A DNA stretch of 12,332 nucleotides from Clostridia bacterium (GCA_900753165.1 CAADYC010000083.1:1-12332); one strand, 5' to 3'. Shown: positions 1 through 6,484, counted from the stretch's first letter. The notes: a model not told the origin generated them from the sequence alone. A program made the numbers and translations.

Positions 1-53
1 AAAAATAAATAAAAAATTTAAATAATAAAAATAAATAAAGAAAGGAAAAAATA

Positions 54-878
54 ATGGAAAAAGGAACTTTATATATAGTGGCAACACCAATTGGAAATTT
101 GGATGATATAACATTAAGGGCGATAAAAACATTGCAAGAAGTAGATTTAATAGCAGCAGAAGATACTAGACATACATTGAAATTATTAAATCATTTAGAA
201 ATATCAAAACCAATGATAAGTTATCATAGACATAACGAAGAAACAAAAGCAGATGTATTAATTGAAAAATTGCAAGAAGGGCAAAATATAGCTTTGGTAT
301 CAGATGCTGGAACTCCAGGTATTTGTGACCCAGGTGAGGAAGTTATAAAAAAATGTATAGAGTTGGGAATAAAGATTGTTCCGATTCCTGGAGCTTGTGC
401 AATGATAAATTCTTTAATTTGCTCAGGAATTGATACAAAAGAATTTACATTTTTAGGTTTTTTACCATTAAATAAAAAATTAAGAAAAAAGAAATTAGAT
501 GAAATTGAAAAATCAAATAAAACTATAATTATTTATGAAGCACCACATAAATTAGATACTACTCTAAATGATTTACAAAAAATATTAGGTAAGGAAAGAA
601 AAATTACTTTAGCTAGAGAAATAACAAAAATACATGAAGAATTTATTAGGGGAAATATAGATGAAATATTGCAAAAATCTGAAAATTTAAAAGGTGAAAT
701 TGTCTTAATAATTGAGGCAAATGAAAATTGTGAAGATGAGAATGTTTTAAAAAATCTTACATTAGAGGAACATTATAAATTTTACGAGAACCAGGGTTTT
801 ACAAAAAAGGATATAATTAAAAAAATTGCTAAAGATAGAAATATGAATAAGAATGATGTTTATCAAAAATTTATATAA
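54..878 (+). CDS. rsmI: 16S rRNA (cytidine-1402-2'-O)-methyltransferase RsmI
   Basis: RsmI transfers a methyl group from S-adenosylmethionine to the ribose 2'-O of C1402 in the decoding centre of 16S rRNA, in the cytoplasm. The 274-aa protein has the family's usual length and motifs: the N-terminal LYIVATPIGNLDDIT (6-20), AAEDTRHT (34-41), the SAM-binding loop SDAGTPGICDPG (83-94), the PIPGA segment (110-114), FLGFLP (133-138), and a C-terminal YEAPHKL and REITKIHEEF typical of this tetrapyrrole-methylase-fold branch. The start is supported by AAAGG at 41-45, eight bases before the ATG. It converges on an abrB-type gene and shares its terminator. The same convergent arrangement is known in Bacillus subtilis (yabC/abrB). 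Nothing is unusual in the reading frame. The upstream part of any operon lies outside the window. Confidence 0.97.
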   Translation: MEKGTLYIVATPIGNLDDITLRAIKTLQEVDLIAAEDTRHTLKLLNHLEISKPMISYHRHNEETKADVLIEKLQEGQNIALVSDAGTPGICDPGEEVIKKCIELGIKIVPIPGACAMINSLICSGIDTKEFTFLGFLPLNKKLRKKKLDEIEKSNKTIIIYEAPHKLDTTLNDLQKILGKERKITLAREITKIHEEFIRGNIDEILQKSENLKGEIVLIIEANENCEDENVLKNLTLEEHYKFYENQGFTKKDIIKKIAKDRNMNKNDVYQKFI

Positions 879-881
879 AAT

Positions 882-924
882 AAATAGTTGTCAAAATGTT
901 TTTTTGACAACTATTTGTTTTTTT
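882..924. terminator. Shared hairpin terminator between rsmI and abrB
   Basis: A perfect 15-bp stem (882-896 with 902-916) with a 5-nt loop is followed on the plus strand by G and seven T (918-924), a strong intrinsic terminator for rsmI. On the minus strand the tail is ATTTATTTTATA, so it may also end the abrB transcript, less strongly. The right arm contains the abrB stop codon (911-913). Confidence 0.9.
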
Positions 925-1168
925 CATGTAATATATTTAATTCTTTAGAGCATTTTTGGCAAACAAGTTTACCTTTATATTCTATTAAGTCATCTGTACT
1001 ACCACAAAAAACACAATTAGGCTCATATTTTTTTAATATGATAGAAGAATCATCAACGTATATTTCAATAGGATCTTTTTCGACAATGTTAAATTGGTTT
1101 CTTATTTCGATTGGTATAACAACTCTTCCTAGTTCATCAACTCTTCTTATAATTCCAGTAGCTTTCAT
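911..1168 (-). CDS. abrB: AbrB/SpoVT-family transition-state regulator with C-terminal zinc-knuckle
   Basis: This 85-aa DNA-binding protein has a swapped-hairpin AbrB domain: KATGIIRRVDELGRVVIPIE (2-21), then EIYVDDSSIILKKYEP (35-50). These segments align closely with B. subtilis AbrB, a repressor of transition-state and stationary-phase genes. After the domain lies a compact CxxC-x14-CxxC motif (Cys52, Cys55, Cys70, Cys73) that probably binds zinc. Bacillus AbrB lacks it, but as I recall it is usual in clostridial homologues. The start is fixed by AAGGAGG six bases before the ATG. A sigma-A-like promoter lies about 50 bases upstream. Targets cannot be read from the sequence. Given the spm and spoIIR genes nearby, a role at the onset of sporulation is a reasonable inference. 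SpoVT is a less likely identity because the protein lacks its GAF-like C-terminal domain. Confidence 0.9.
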   Translation of the reverse strand: MKATGIIRRVDELGRVVIPIEIRNQFNIVEKDPIEIYVDDSSIILKKYEPNCVFCGSTDDLIEYKGKLVCQKCSKELNILHEKNK

Positions 1169-1219
1169 GTTTTTCCTCCTTAATGTTACTTTTTACAATT
1201 CCAATTGCTATTATACATT

Positions 1220-1248
1220 AATATAACATAAATGACACTGAAGGTCAA
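1220..1248 (-). promoter_or_regulatory. Sigma-A-like promoter of the abrB-type gene
   Basis: On the minus strand, TTGACC (1243-1248) is separated by exactly 17 bases from TATATT (1220-1225), with TG in the extended -10 position. Transcription would start near 1213, giving a leader of about 45 nt. It points away from spmA. Confidence 0.7.
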
Positions 1249-1302
1249 TTGTAATGTAATAAAAAATTAAAACAATTAATAAAATTATTTAGGTGATTAA
1301 AT

Positions 1303-1882
1303 ATGTTAAATGTGCTTTGGCCTATTTTTTTAATAATTTCTATTATATTTGCTATTGTTTCTGGAAATTTAAAGGAATTAAATAATTCTGTATTTGAAAG
1401 TACAAATTCTGCAGTCAGTTTATGTATAACTTTAGTAGGGACAATGTGTTTATGGAATGGTATAATGCAAATTGCTGGAAAAACGTCAGCAATGAAGAAA
1501 ATTACTAACTTTTTGAAACCTTTAATGAAAATGCTTTTCCCAAATTTAAATAAGAATAGTAAAATTTATCAAGAAATTTCTATGAATGTTGTTGCAAATA
1601 TTTTGGGATTAGGAAATGCTGCAACACCATTACGGTATAAAAGCTATGAAATCTATGCAAGAAGAGAATAATGATAAAAAAATTTTAACAAATGAAATGG
1701 CAACATTTATAGTTCTAAATACTGCTTCAATTCAAATTATACCTACAACAGTTATTGCAATAAGAAATTCCTTAGGTTCAAATAATCCTACAGCTATTAT
1801 AGTTCCTGTATGGATTGCAACGATTTGTGCAGCTATTGCTGGAATCACTGCAACAAAGGTTTTTATAAAATTCGGAAAGTAA
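1303..1882 (+). pseudogene. spmA: Spore maturation protein A, frameshifted by one base
   Basis: SpmA is a multi-spanning membrane protein that, with SpmB, is needed for full dehydration of the spore core. The N-terminal 110 codons (1303-1632, with VSLCITLVGTMCLWNGIM and ISMNVVANILGLGNAATPL) and the C-terminal part in the next frame (from GGT at 1634 to the stop at 1882, beginning GIKAMKSMQEEN and containing TASIQIIPTTVIAIRNS) together form a normal 192-aa SpmA. They are separated by one extra base, C1633. As written, translation continues as RYKSYEIYARRE and stops at 1671. The break splits the conserved NAATPLG(I/L)KAM motif and creates a CGG arginine codon, unusual beside the AGA used elsewhere here. 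AGGTGAT (1291-1297) serves the start. A sequencing error and a real mutation cannot be told apart; the otherwise intact downstream frame means any lesion is recent. Confidence 0.93.
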
Positions 1883-1942
1883 TTAATAGTTATGTTTAAT
1901 TATTTTTATATTTTAAATATTGAAATGGGGGATATATATATA

Positions 1943-2473
1943 ATGAAATTTATAGAGTTTTTTTCTAATCTTGCAATGCCTTTAATGATAATCATTATTG
2001 TTTTATATGGTGTAATTGAGAGAAAAAAAGTTTTTGATATTTTTTTAGATGGAGCAAAAGAGGGAATAGGTGTTGTATTTAATATTTTTCCTACTTTAGT
2101 GGGATTATTTGTTGCAATAGGTACTTTGAGAAGTTCTGGAATAATAGATTTAATTGTTAATTTTTTTACTCCTATTTTTAATTTTGTAAATTTTCCAACT
2201 GAAATTTTACCATTGGCATTAATTAGACCTATTTCTGGAAGTAGCTCTATTGCTGTTGCTACTGATATTATGAAAAATTTCGGTGTTGATTCTAAAATAG
2301 GTCTTATGGCTTCTGTTATTATGGGCTCTACTGAAACAACAGTGTATACAATTGCTGTTTATACCAGTTCTGTTGGAATAAAAAAGACAAGGTTTGTTCT
2401 ATGGGCAGCTTTATTTGCTGATTTTGTTGGAATTGTTACGAGTGTTATTGTATGTAAATTTTTATATTCTTGA
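1943..2473 (+). CDS. spmB: Spore maturation protein B
   Basis: SpmB is the partner of SpmA, a nucleoside-recognition ('Gate') domain membrane protein involved in spore core dehydration. From the ATG at 1943 it is 176 aa, matching B. subtilis SpmB (178 aa). Landmarks are PLMIIIIVLYGVIERKKVF near the N-terminus, DGAKEGIGVVFNIFPTLVG, LPLALIRPISGSSSIAVATD, and IMGSTETTVYTIAVYTSSVG before a last membrane segment. GGGGG (1927-1931) lies 11 bases upstream. An in-frame ATG at 1892 would add 17 residues that the family lacks, and one at 1925 overlaps the ribosome binding site. It follows spmA by 60 bases without a terminator, so the two probably share a transcript. The frame is intact although spmA is broken. 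Confidence 0.95.
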   Translation: MKFIEFFSNLAMPLMIIIIVLYGVIERKKVFDIFLDGAKEGIGVVFNIFPTLVGLFVAIGTLRSSGIIDLIVNFFTPIFNFVNFPTEILPLALIRPISGSSSIAVATDIMKNFGVDSKIGLMASVIMGSTETTVYTIAVYTSSVGIKKTRFVLWAALFADFVGIVTSVIVCKFLYS

Positions 2474-2539
2474 AATACACATTATTAGTATTTTCTCTTG
2501 TGAGTAAACTTAGTGTCGTTTTTTGTCGAAATTTTCTTG

Positions 2540-2568
2540 TTGACAAATAGAAAAAACGGTAGTAAAAT
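2540..2568 (+). promoter_or_regulatory. Near-consensus sigma-A promoter of the small ORF
   Basis: Consensus TTGACA (2540-2545), a 17-base spacer and TAAAAT (2563-2568) form one of the two best promoters in the window. The predicted start near 2575 gives a leader of about 70 nt before the ATG at 2644. No longer gene lies downstream on this strand, so the promoter appears dedicated to the small ORF or to an RNA. Confidence 0.8.
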
Positions 2569-2578
2569 ATAAAAAGTT

Positions 2579-2650
2579 AAATCAAAGACAAGGACAAGTT
2601 TATATTAAAATTAATAAGATATAAAATACTTTAAGGAGGTCTTATGATTT
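2579..2650 (+). promoter_or_regulatory. Leader helix that can mask the small ORF's start codon
   Basis: The early leader AAATCAAAGAC (2579-2589) is complementary to GTCTTATGATTT (2639-2650): 11 base pairs with A2644 bulged. The second strand covers the end of the Shine-Dalgarno and the AUG itself. Long-range pairing of this kind, holding the full-length mRNA silent until processing, is known for type I toxin mRNAs. I found the pairing by eye; no folding energy was computed. Confidence 0.45.
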
Positions 2651-2745
2651 TTAAAATAATTTTATTTATTTCAATTTTTTTTATAATCAAAAAATTGATT
2701 ACCAAAATATTGGCAATCAAAATCTTAAAAAAAATCAAAAATTAA
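2644..2745 (+). CDS. 33-aa cationic hydrophobic small peptide, unknown
   Basis: This ORF is too short for usual gene finders but well signposted: AAGGAGGT (2633-2640), fully complementary to the 16S 3' end, sits four bases (from AGGAGG) before the ATG, with a near-consensus promoter upstream. The peptide begins MIFKIILFISIFFII, enough for one membrane segment, then continues with a lysine-rich half containing KKLITKILAIKILKKIKN. It has eight lysines, no acidic residue, twelve isoleucines, one asparagine and no tyrosine. Random AT-rich DNA would be expected to give more N and Y, but the I/K/F/L bias could still come from base composition. The architecture resembles type I toxin or small membrane peptides, or a membrane-active secreted peptide; I recognise no family. 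Neighbours spmB and rlmH (convergent) give no functional hint. Expression signals are strong; function is unknown. Confidence 0.6.
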   Translation: MIFKIILFISIFFIIKKLITKILAIKILKKIKN

Positions 2746-2766
2746 AATTTAATAATGTTTTTAATT

Positions 2767-2880
2767 TTGTAGGGAAAATATATAATCTTCGTATTCCCCC
2801 ATATATAAGATATATTTGAAAGTTTTTTTATTGTTGTCCCACATAATTTCTTTCTTAATTTTTAATTATTTTCCCTACAA
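2767..2880. repeat. 14-bp inverted repeat around an 86-nt centre
   Basis: TTGTAGGGAAAATA (2767-2780) is repeated perfectly in inverse orientation at 2867-2880. Allowing a 2-nt bulge, pairing extends outward with TTAATT (2761-2766) against AATTAA (2879-2884). The centre holds a second imperfect stem (about 2780-2789 with 2807-2815) and a T7 run (2823-2829). The repeat lies between the convergent small ORF and rlmH, so it could be a stem ending or protecting both transcripts. Short terminal repeats flanking about 86 bases would also fit a small MITE-like element; no clear target duplication can be told from the TTAA-rich flanks. Confidence 0.7.
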
Positions 2881-2954
2881 TTAATATATATTCATAAAAT
2901 TTAAAATATAAATTTTAGTAAATGTAGGTTTATAAAAATAAATATATGTAAAAG

Positions 2955-3434
2955 TTATCTGTGATAAGTTTCACCATTAGAAATTTTGAATGCTCTAAAT
3001 ATTTGTTCTAATAAAAATACTCTAATTAACTGGTGAGGAAATGTCATTTTAGAAAAGCAAATTTTTTGATTTGCTAAACTTAAAATTTGTTGATTTAATC
3101 CAAGTGAACCACCAATAATAAATGTAATTTGACTAGATTGCATAGAAATATCTTCAATATTTTTTGAAAATTGTTCAGAAGAAAGTTCTTTTCCAGTTAA
3201 ATCTAGGCAAATAATATAAGAATCTTTTTTTATATGGTTTATTATATTAGTACATTCTTTGGATTTTATGTCATTTTCTATATTTGGATTTAATTTTTCT
3301 GGTATTTTTTCATCAGGTAATTCTAATATATTTAATTTGCAATATTTTGATAATCTTTTTGAATATTCATCTATAGCATCTTTAAAAAATTTTTCTTTTA
3401 TTTTTCCAATGCATACTATATTAATTGTCAACAT
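2955..3434 (-). CDS. rlmH: 23S rRNA (pseudouridine-1915-N3)-methyltransferase RlmH
   Basis: RlmH is a small SPOUT-class enzyme that methylates N3 of pseudouridine 1915 in helix 69 of 23S rRNA on assembled ribosomes, using SAM. The 159-aa product matches the family throughout: INIVCIGKIKEKFFKDAIDEY (4-24), the knot/SAM loop ITFIIGGSLGL (103-113), and the C-terminus FSKMTFPHQLIRVFLLEQIF (127-146) ending ETYHR. The ribosome binding site decides the start: AGGAAG (3443-3448) is eight bases from the ATG at 3432-3434 but overlaps the in-frame GTG at 3441-3443, which would add three non-conserved residues. It lies 70 bases downstream of walJ on the same strand. The yycJ/rlmH neighbourhood is also known in Bacillus subtilis. 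Confidence 0.97.
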   Translation of the reverse strand: MLTINIVCIGKIKEKFFKDAIDEYSKRLSKYCKLNILELPDEKIPEKLNPNIENDIKSKECTNIINHIKKDSYIICLDLTGKELSSEQFSKNIEDISMQSSQITFIIGGSLGLNQQILSLANQKICFSKMTFPHQLIRVFLLEQIFRAFKISNGETYHR

Positions 3435-3504
3435 AATAATCACTTCCTAGATTTATATAAATTTTGATATGGTATAATAAAAAAATATAGTTAATAAAAG
3501 AACA

Positions 3505-4296
3505 TTAAAATGATATTTTTGTTCCTGGTATGTCACGACTTGCAACATTTAATTTTAAAGAATTTTCGTTATAATTACTGTTGGAGATAACTTCATCAAT
3601 AACTGTTTTGTATGCTAATTCTGGAAAATTGCTTTCTTTGCTTAAATGTCCTAAAGTGGCTTGTTTAAGTCCTGATTGGAGTAAGTGTGCAATAGTTTTT
3701 CCAGCTGTTTCATTTGGTAAATGGCCATTTGGTCCTGCAATTCTTGTTTTTAATATGTAAGGATATCTAGAAAATTTTAATACTTCTGGGTCGTAATTTG
3801 ATTCTAATAATACAAAAATACTATCTTCTAAATTTTTTAGAATTCCGTTTGTCATATGTCCAATATCTGTTGCAATACTAATTTTTTTATTATCTTTAAA
3901 AATATTGAAACCACAAGGATTTGCTGCATCATGTGGTATTGCAAATGGTTTTATTTGTAAATCTCCAATTTCAAATTTTTCTTCTATTCTTATATTTTTA
4001 ATATTTTTTTCTGATATTTTTTCTTTTTGCTTAGGCATTGCATCTAGTGTTTTTTGATTTACATATACAGGTAAATTAAATTTTTTTGCAAATGTTCCTA
4101 AACCTTGAATGTGATCTGTGTGTTCATGTGTTATTAGTATTCCATTAATAGAGTTAGGGTCAATATCTAAATTTGTTAAAGCAGTTTCTATTTTTTTACT
4201 ACTTACACCTGCATCAATTAATAATTTTGTATTTTCTGTTTCTACTAATAAACTGTTTCCACTACTTCCGCTATATAAACTACAAAAATTAAACAT
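3505..4296 (-). CDS. walJ: WalJ/YycJ-type MBL-fold metal-dependent hydrolase
   Basis: This 263-aa cytoplasmic metallo-beta-lactamase-fold protein matches YycJ (WalJ) of Firmicutes, a nuclease-like protein encoded with the WalRK cell-wall regulatory system in Bacillus and Streptococcus and linked there to coordinating division with replication. The N-terminus MFNFCSLYSGSSGNSLLVET is characteristic. The metal site HEHTDH is at 57-62, preceded by the strand LLIDAG (25-30). Further metal ligands lie in AIPHDAANPCGFNI and the SIATDIGHM segment, and a late conserved histidine in LGHLSKESN. AGGAAG is eight bases before the ATG. No walRK genes are present here; murA lies upstream and rlmH downstream. 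DNA-hydrolase activity is inferred from the family. RNase J and RNase Z are excluded by length and by the absence of their C-terminal domains. Confidence 0.9.
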   Translation of the reverse strand: MFNFCSLYSGSSGNSLLVETENTKLLIDAGVSSKKIETALTNLDIDPNSINGILITHEHTDHIQGLGTFAKKFNLPVYVNQKTLDAMPKQKEKISEKNIKNIRIEEKFEIGDLQIKPFAIPHDAANPCGFNIFKDNKKISIATDIGHMTNGILKNLEDSIFVLLESNYDPEVLKFSRYPYILKTRIAGPNGHLPNETAGKTIAHLLQSGLKQATLGHLSKESNFPELAYKTVIDEVISNSNYNENSLKLNVASRDIPGTKISF

Positions 4297-4341
4297 ATTG
4301 TATTCTTCCTTTTATTTCTTTTGCTTTTATAAATATATTTA

Positions 4342-4368
4342 GCACAAATTTATAAAATAAATTTGTGC
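4342..4368 (-). terminator. Perfect 12-bp hairpin between murA and walJ
   Basis: GCACAAATTTAT and its exact inverse ATAAATTTGTGC flank three A, just after the murA stop codon. On the minus strand the stem is followed by TAAATATATTTATAAAAG, not a pure U run. It is therefore more likely a partial terminator, attenuator or processing/stability hairpin between murA and walJ than a full stop. Confidence 0.5.
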
Positions 4369-4377
4369 ATTGTTATA

Positions 4378-5637
4378 TTATTCATTTACTCTTTTTATAT
4401 TAGCACCTATTTTTCTGAATTTTTCTTCTATATTTTCATATCCTCTGTCAATGTGTTCTAGATTATAAACTTCTGTAACACCATTTGCAGATACACCAGC
4501 AACTATTAATGCTGCACCAGCTCTTAAGTCTGTTGAATATACAGGTGCTCCGAATAATTCATCAACACCTTCAAATATGGCTGATTTTCCTTGTGCTGTT
4601 ATTTTTGCTCCCATTTTATTTAATTCAGCTGTATATTGGAATCTTGATTCCCAAATACTTTCATTTATAATACTTGTTCCATTTGCTGTTGCTAATACTA
4701 CACCCATTTGAGGTTGTAAATCTGTTGGAAATCCTGGATATGGTAATGTTTTTATTGTTGCTTTATTTGGCCTTTTGCTATACCAAACTCTAATGCTGTC
4801 TCCATTATCTTCTACATTTCCGCCAATTTCAAGTATTTTTGCAGTTAATGGTTCTAGATGTTTTGTTATACAGTTTTTTATAAGTAAATCTCCTTTTGAT
4901 GCCATTGCTGCTAACATAAAAGTACCTGCTTCTATTTGATCTGGAACTACTGAATATGTAGTGTTTCCATGTAATTTTTCAACACCGTTTATTTTTATAA
5001 CATCTGTTCCAGCTCCTCTAATATCTGCACCCATTGTATTCAAAAAGTTTGCAACATCAACTATGTGGGGTTCTTTTGCAGCATTATCAATTGTTGTTGT
5101 TCCTTTTGCTAAAACACTTGCTAACATTATATTTATTGTTGCTCCAACAGAAACAACATCCATGTAAATATGGGCTCCTGTTAGACATTTTGCTTTTGCT
5201 GTAATTGTACCTTTTCCAACTTCAACGTCTGCACCTAATAGTTCAAAACCTTTTATATGTTGATCAATAGGTCTTGCTCCTAACTTACATCCACCGGGCA
5301 TACCTACTTTTATATTTCCAGTTCTACCAAGCATTGCACCAATAAGATAATAAGATGCTCTAAATTTACTTGTTAGGTTTAATGGTGCTTCTGTTGTTGT
5401 TATATTTCTTGTATCTATAGTTAATTCATTTTTTGTATTCCATGTTATTTTTGCACCCATTTTTTCTAAAATAGTGCATAAAATTTGGACATCACTTATA
5501 TTTGGAATATTGTTTATAGTACATATTCCATCTATTAATAATGTAGCTGGTAATATTGCTACTGCCGCATTTTTTGCTCCACTTATTTCTACTTCACCCT
5601 TTAAAGGTGTTGGTCCTGTTATTACTAATTTTTCCAA
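4378..5637 (-). CDS. murA: UDP-N-acetylglucosamine 1-carboxyvinyltransferase MurA
   Basis: MurA transfers enolpyruvate from PEP to UDP-GlcNAc, the first committed step of peptidoglycan synthesis, in the cytoplasm. The 419-aa product has the normal length. The N-terminal EKLVITGPTPLKGEVEISGA carries Lys22 and Asn23 of the KN motif. The catalytic loop MPGGCKLGARPIDQH has its cysteine at 117, the residue alkylated by fosfomycin. YPGFPTDLQPQ contains the conserved catalytic aspartate and LRAGAALIVAG lies near the C-terminus. The start is TTG at 5635-5637, with AGGGGG (5645-5650) seven bases upstream. Reading back to another TTG at 5698-5700 would add 21 residues absent from the family and overlap the promoter. 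It follows spoIIR and precedes walJ on the same strand. Only one copy is in the window. Confidence 0.98.
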   Translation of the reverse strand: MEKLVITGPTPLKGEVEISGAKNAAVAILPATLLIDGICTINNIPNISDVQILCTILEKMGAKITWNTKNELTIDTRNITTTEAPLNLTSKFRASYYLIGAMLGRTGNIKVGMPGGCKLGARPIDQHIKGFELLGADVEVGKGTITAKAKCLTGAHIYMDVVSVGATINIMLASVLAKGTTTIDNAAKEPHIVDVANFLNTMGADIRGAGTDVIKINGVEKLHGNTTYSVVPDQIEAGTFMLAAMASKGDLLIKNCITKHLEPLTAKILEIGGNVEDNGDSIRVWYSKRPNKATIKTLPYPGFPTDLQPQMGVVLATANGTSIINESIWESRFQYTAELNKMGAKITAQGKSAIFEGVDELFGAPVYSTDLRAGAALIVAGVSANGVTEVYNLEHIDRGYENIEEKFRKIGANIKRVNE

Positions 5638-5671
5638 ATTGATTCCCCCTGAATATATATTGTCTGCATAA

Positions 5672-5700
5672 AATATACCATAAAGAGTAAAGTATTGCAA
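5672..5700 (-). promoter_or_regulatory. Candidate sigma-A promoter of murA
   Basis: On the minus strand TTGCAA (5695-5700), a 17-base spacer and TATATT (5672-5677) lie just upstream of the murA ribosome binding site. Predicted transcription starts near 5666, a leader of about 28 nt. This would let murA be expressed in vegetative cells independently of the sporulation gene spoIIR, and it argues for the downstream TTG start of murA. Confidence 0.6.
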
Positions 5701-5745
5701 TAGTTTGAAATTAATTTTTGGTTGTTGTAGAATGGTTGTTATAAA

Positions 5746-6411
5746 TTAGTTTTTGGCTGTTAATAATCCGTTATTTGTGAAGAATTCAATTAGTTTAAAT
5801 TTAAATTTAATTTCTGAATTTGAATTGTCAGAAATTATTGAATATTCTTCATTAGATAAAACATTTTGTAATTCTTCTTTTGATTCTTCTGGAACTATTC
5901 CAGAAGATACATCTATAAAACAAAGTGTAGGAAACATTACACACCACCAATTTCTACCTTCAGCTTTTCCAATTTCAACTCTTAAAGCATCATAAAATCC
6001 TGCAGGTAATGAAATATCACCATATTGTTTTGTAGGAAATTCAAAATTTCCAATATTTATTTTTACGTCATATGAATACCCTTCATTTTTGATTGTTTCT
6101 AATGCTACTTGTTTAAATTCTTCTTGATGTTCTGTTACAAGTTCTATTGCTTCTTTTTTAGATGAACAGTTTGAACATATATTGTTCATATATTTTAATA
6201 GATTGTCTCGTACTTTATATTTTAATGATTGATCTTCATCACTATTACTATTAGCAATTACATGTAATCTAAAAACACTGTTACTTATATCAGTTGATAC
6301 TGCTTGTACATATGAAAATGCGCATATTGTTGTATATATTAATAGTAGAAAAATTAGTGTTAATAGTATTCCTATTTTGGAATTTTTTTTGTTATTTAAA
6401 TTTTTTTTCAT
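5746..6411 (-). CDS. spoIIR: Stage II sporulation protein R
   Basis: SpoIIR is made in the forespore under sigma-F and exported toward the mother cell, where it triggers SpoIIGA to process pro-sigma-E. The 221-aa protein has a basic N-terminus and a single hydrophobic segment (about 14-35, IGILLTLIFLLLIYTTICAF) acting as signal or anchor. The diagnostic FRLHVIANSNSDEDQSLKYK follows at about 47-66, then the conserved LPAGFYDALRVEIG and the RNWWCVMFPTLCF segment. GGAGGT stands about five bases before the ATG. Its end lies about 110 bases upstream of murA on the same strand. A candidate sigma-F-type promoter is upstream. All features match intact family members. Confidence 0.95.
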   Translation of the reverse strand: MKKNLNNKKNSKIGILLTLIFLLLIYTTICAFSYVQAVSTDISNSVFRLHVIANSNSDEDQSLKYKVRDNLLKYMNNICSNCSSKKEAIELVTEHQEEFKQVALETIKNEGYSYDVKINIGNFEFPTKQYGDISLPAGFYDALRVEIGKAEGRNWWCVMFPTLCFIDVSSGIVPEESKEELQNVLSNEEYSIISDNSNSEIKFKFKLIEFFTNNGLLTAKN

Positions 6412-6456
6412 GTGTTACCTCCATTAAACTTTTTTTGTAATTTATTCTTTAAATTA

Positions 6457-6484
6457 ATTATTTACATTTTATATAAATTTATAC
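6457..6484 (-). promoter_or_regulatory. Candidate sigma-F-type promoter of spoIIR
   Basis: On the minus strand GTATA (6480-6484) fits the -35 G(T/C)ATA of sigma-F. Fourteen bases later GTAAATAAT (6457-6465) matches four of the five key positions of GGnnAnAnT. Its place about 45 bases before spoIIR, whose homologues depend on sigma-F, supports it. The surrounding DNA is so AT-rich that chance is possible. Confidence 0.35.

Noticed and set aside
888..1226. Long ORF on the strand opposite abrB
   Set aside because: It has no ribosome binding site, spans the terminator and the abrB promoter, and its protein is only the reverse complement of a clear AbrB gene. The same applies to long antisense ORFs over murA, walJ and pgcA.
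1616..1671. Programmed frameshift in spmA
   Set aside because: Skipping C1633 after TTA would need the P-site tRNA to re-pair UUA to UAC, which is poor, and there is no upstream SD-like stimulator or downstream pseudoknot. SpmA families are not known to use frameshifting. Error or mutation is simpler.
2472..2495. Terminator after spmB
   Set aside because: GAAATAC/GTATTTTC forms only a 7-bp, AU-rich, bulged stem with a 9-nt loop and a broken T tract. It may act weakly but cannot be called.
2746..2954. Antisense antitoxin RNA opposite the small ORF
   Set aside because: The minus strand has several AT-rich -10-like hexamers but no convincing -35/-10 pair, so an antitoxin RNA cannot be claimed from sequence alone.
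5635..5700. Upstream TTG start for murA giving a 440-aa protein
   Set aside because: The extra 21 residues are not family-like, have no ribosome binding site and overlap a promoter. The TTG at 5635-5637 has AGGGGG at seven bases.
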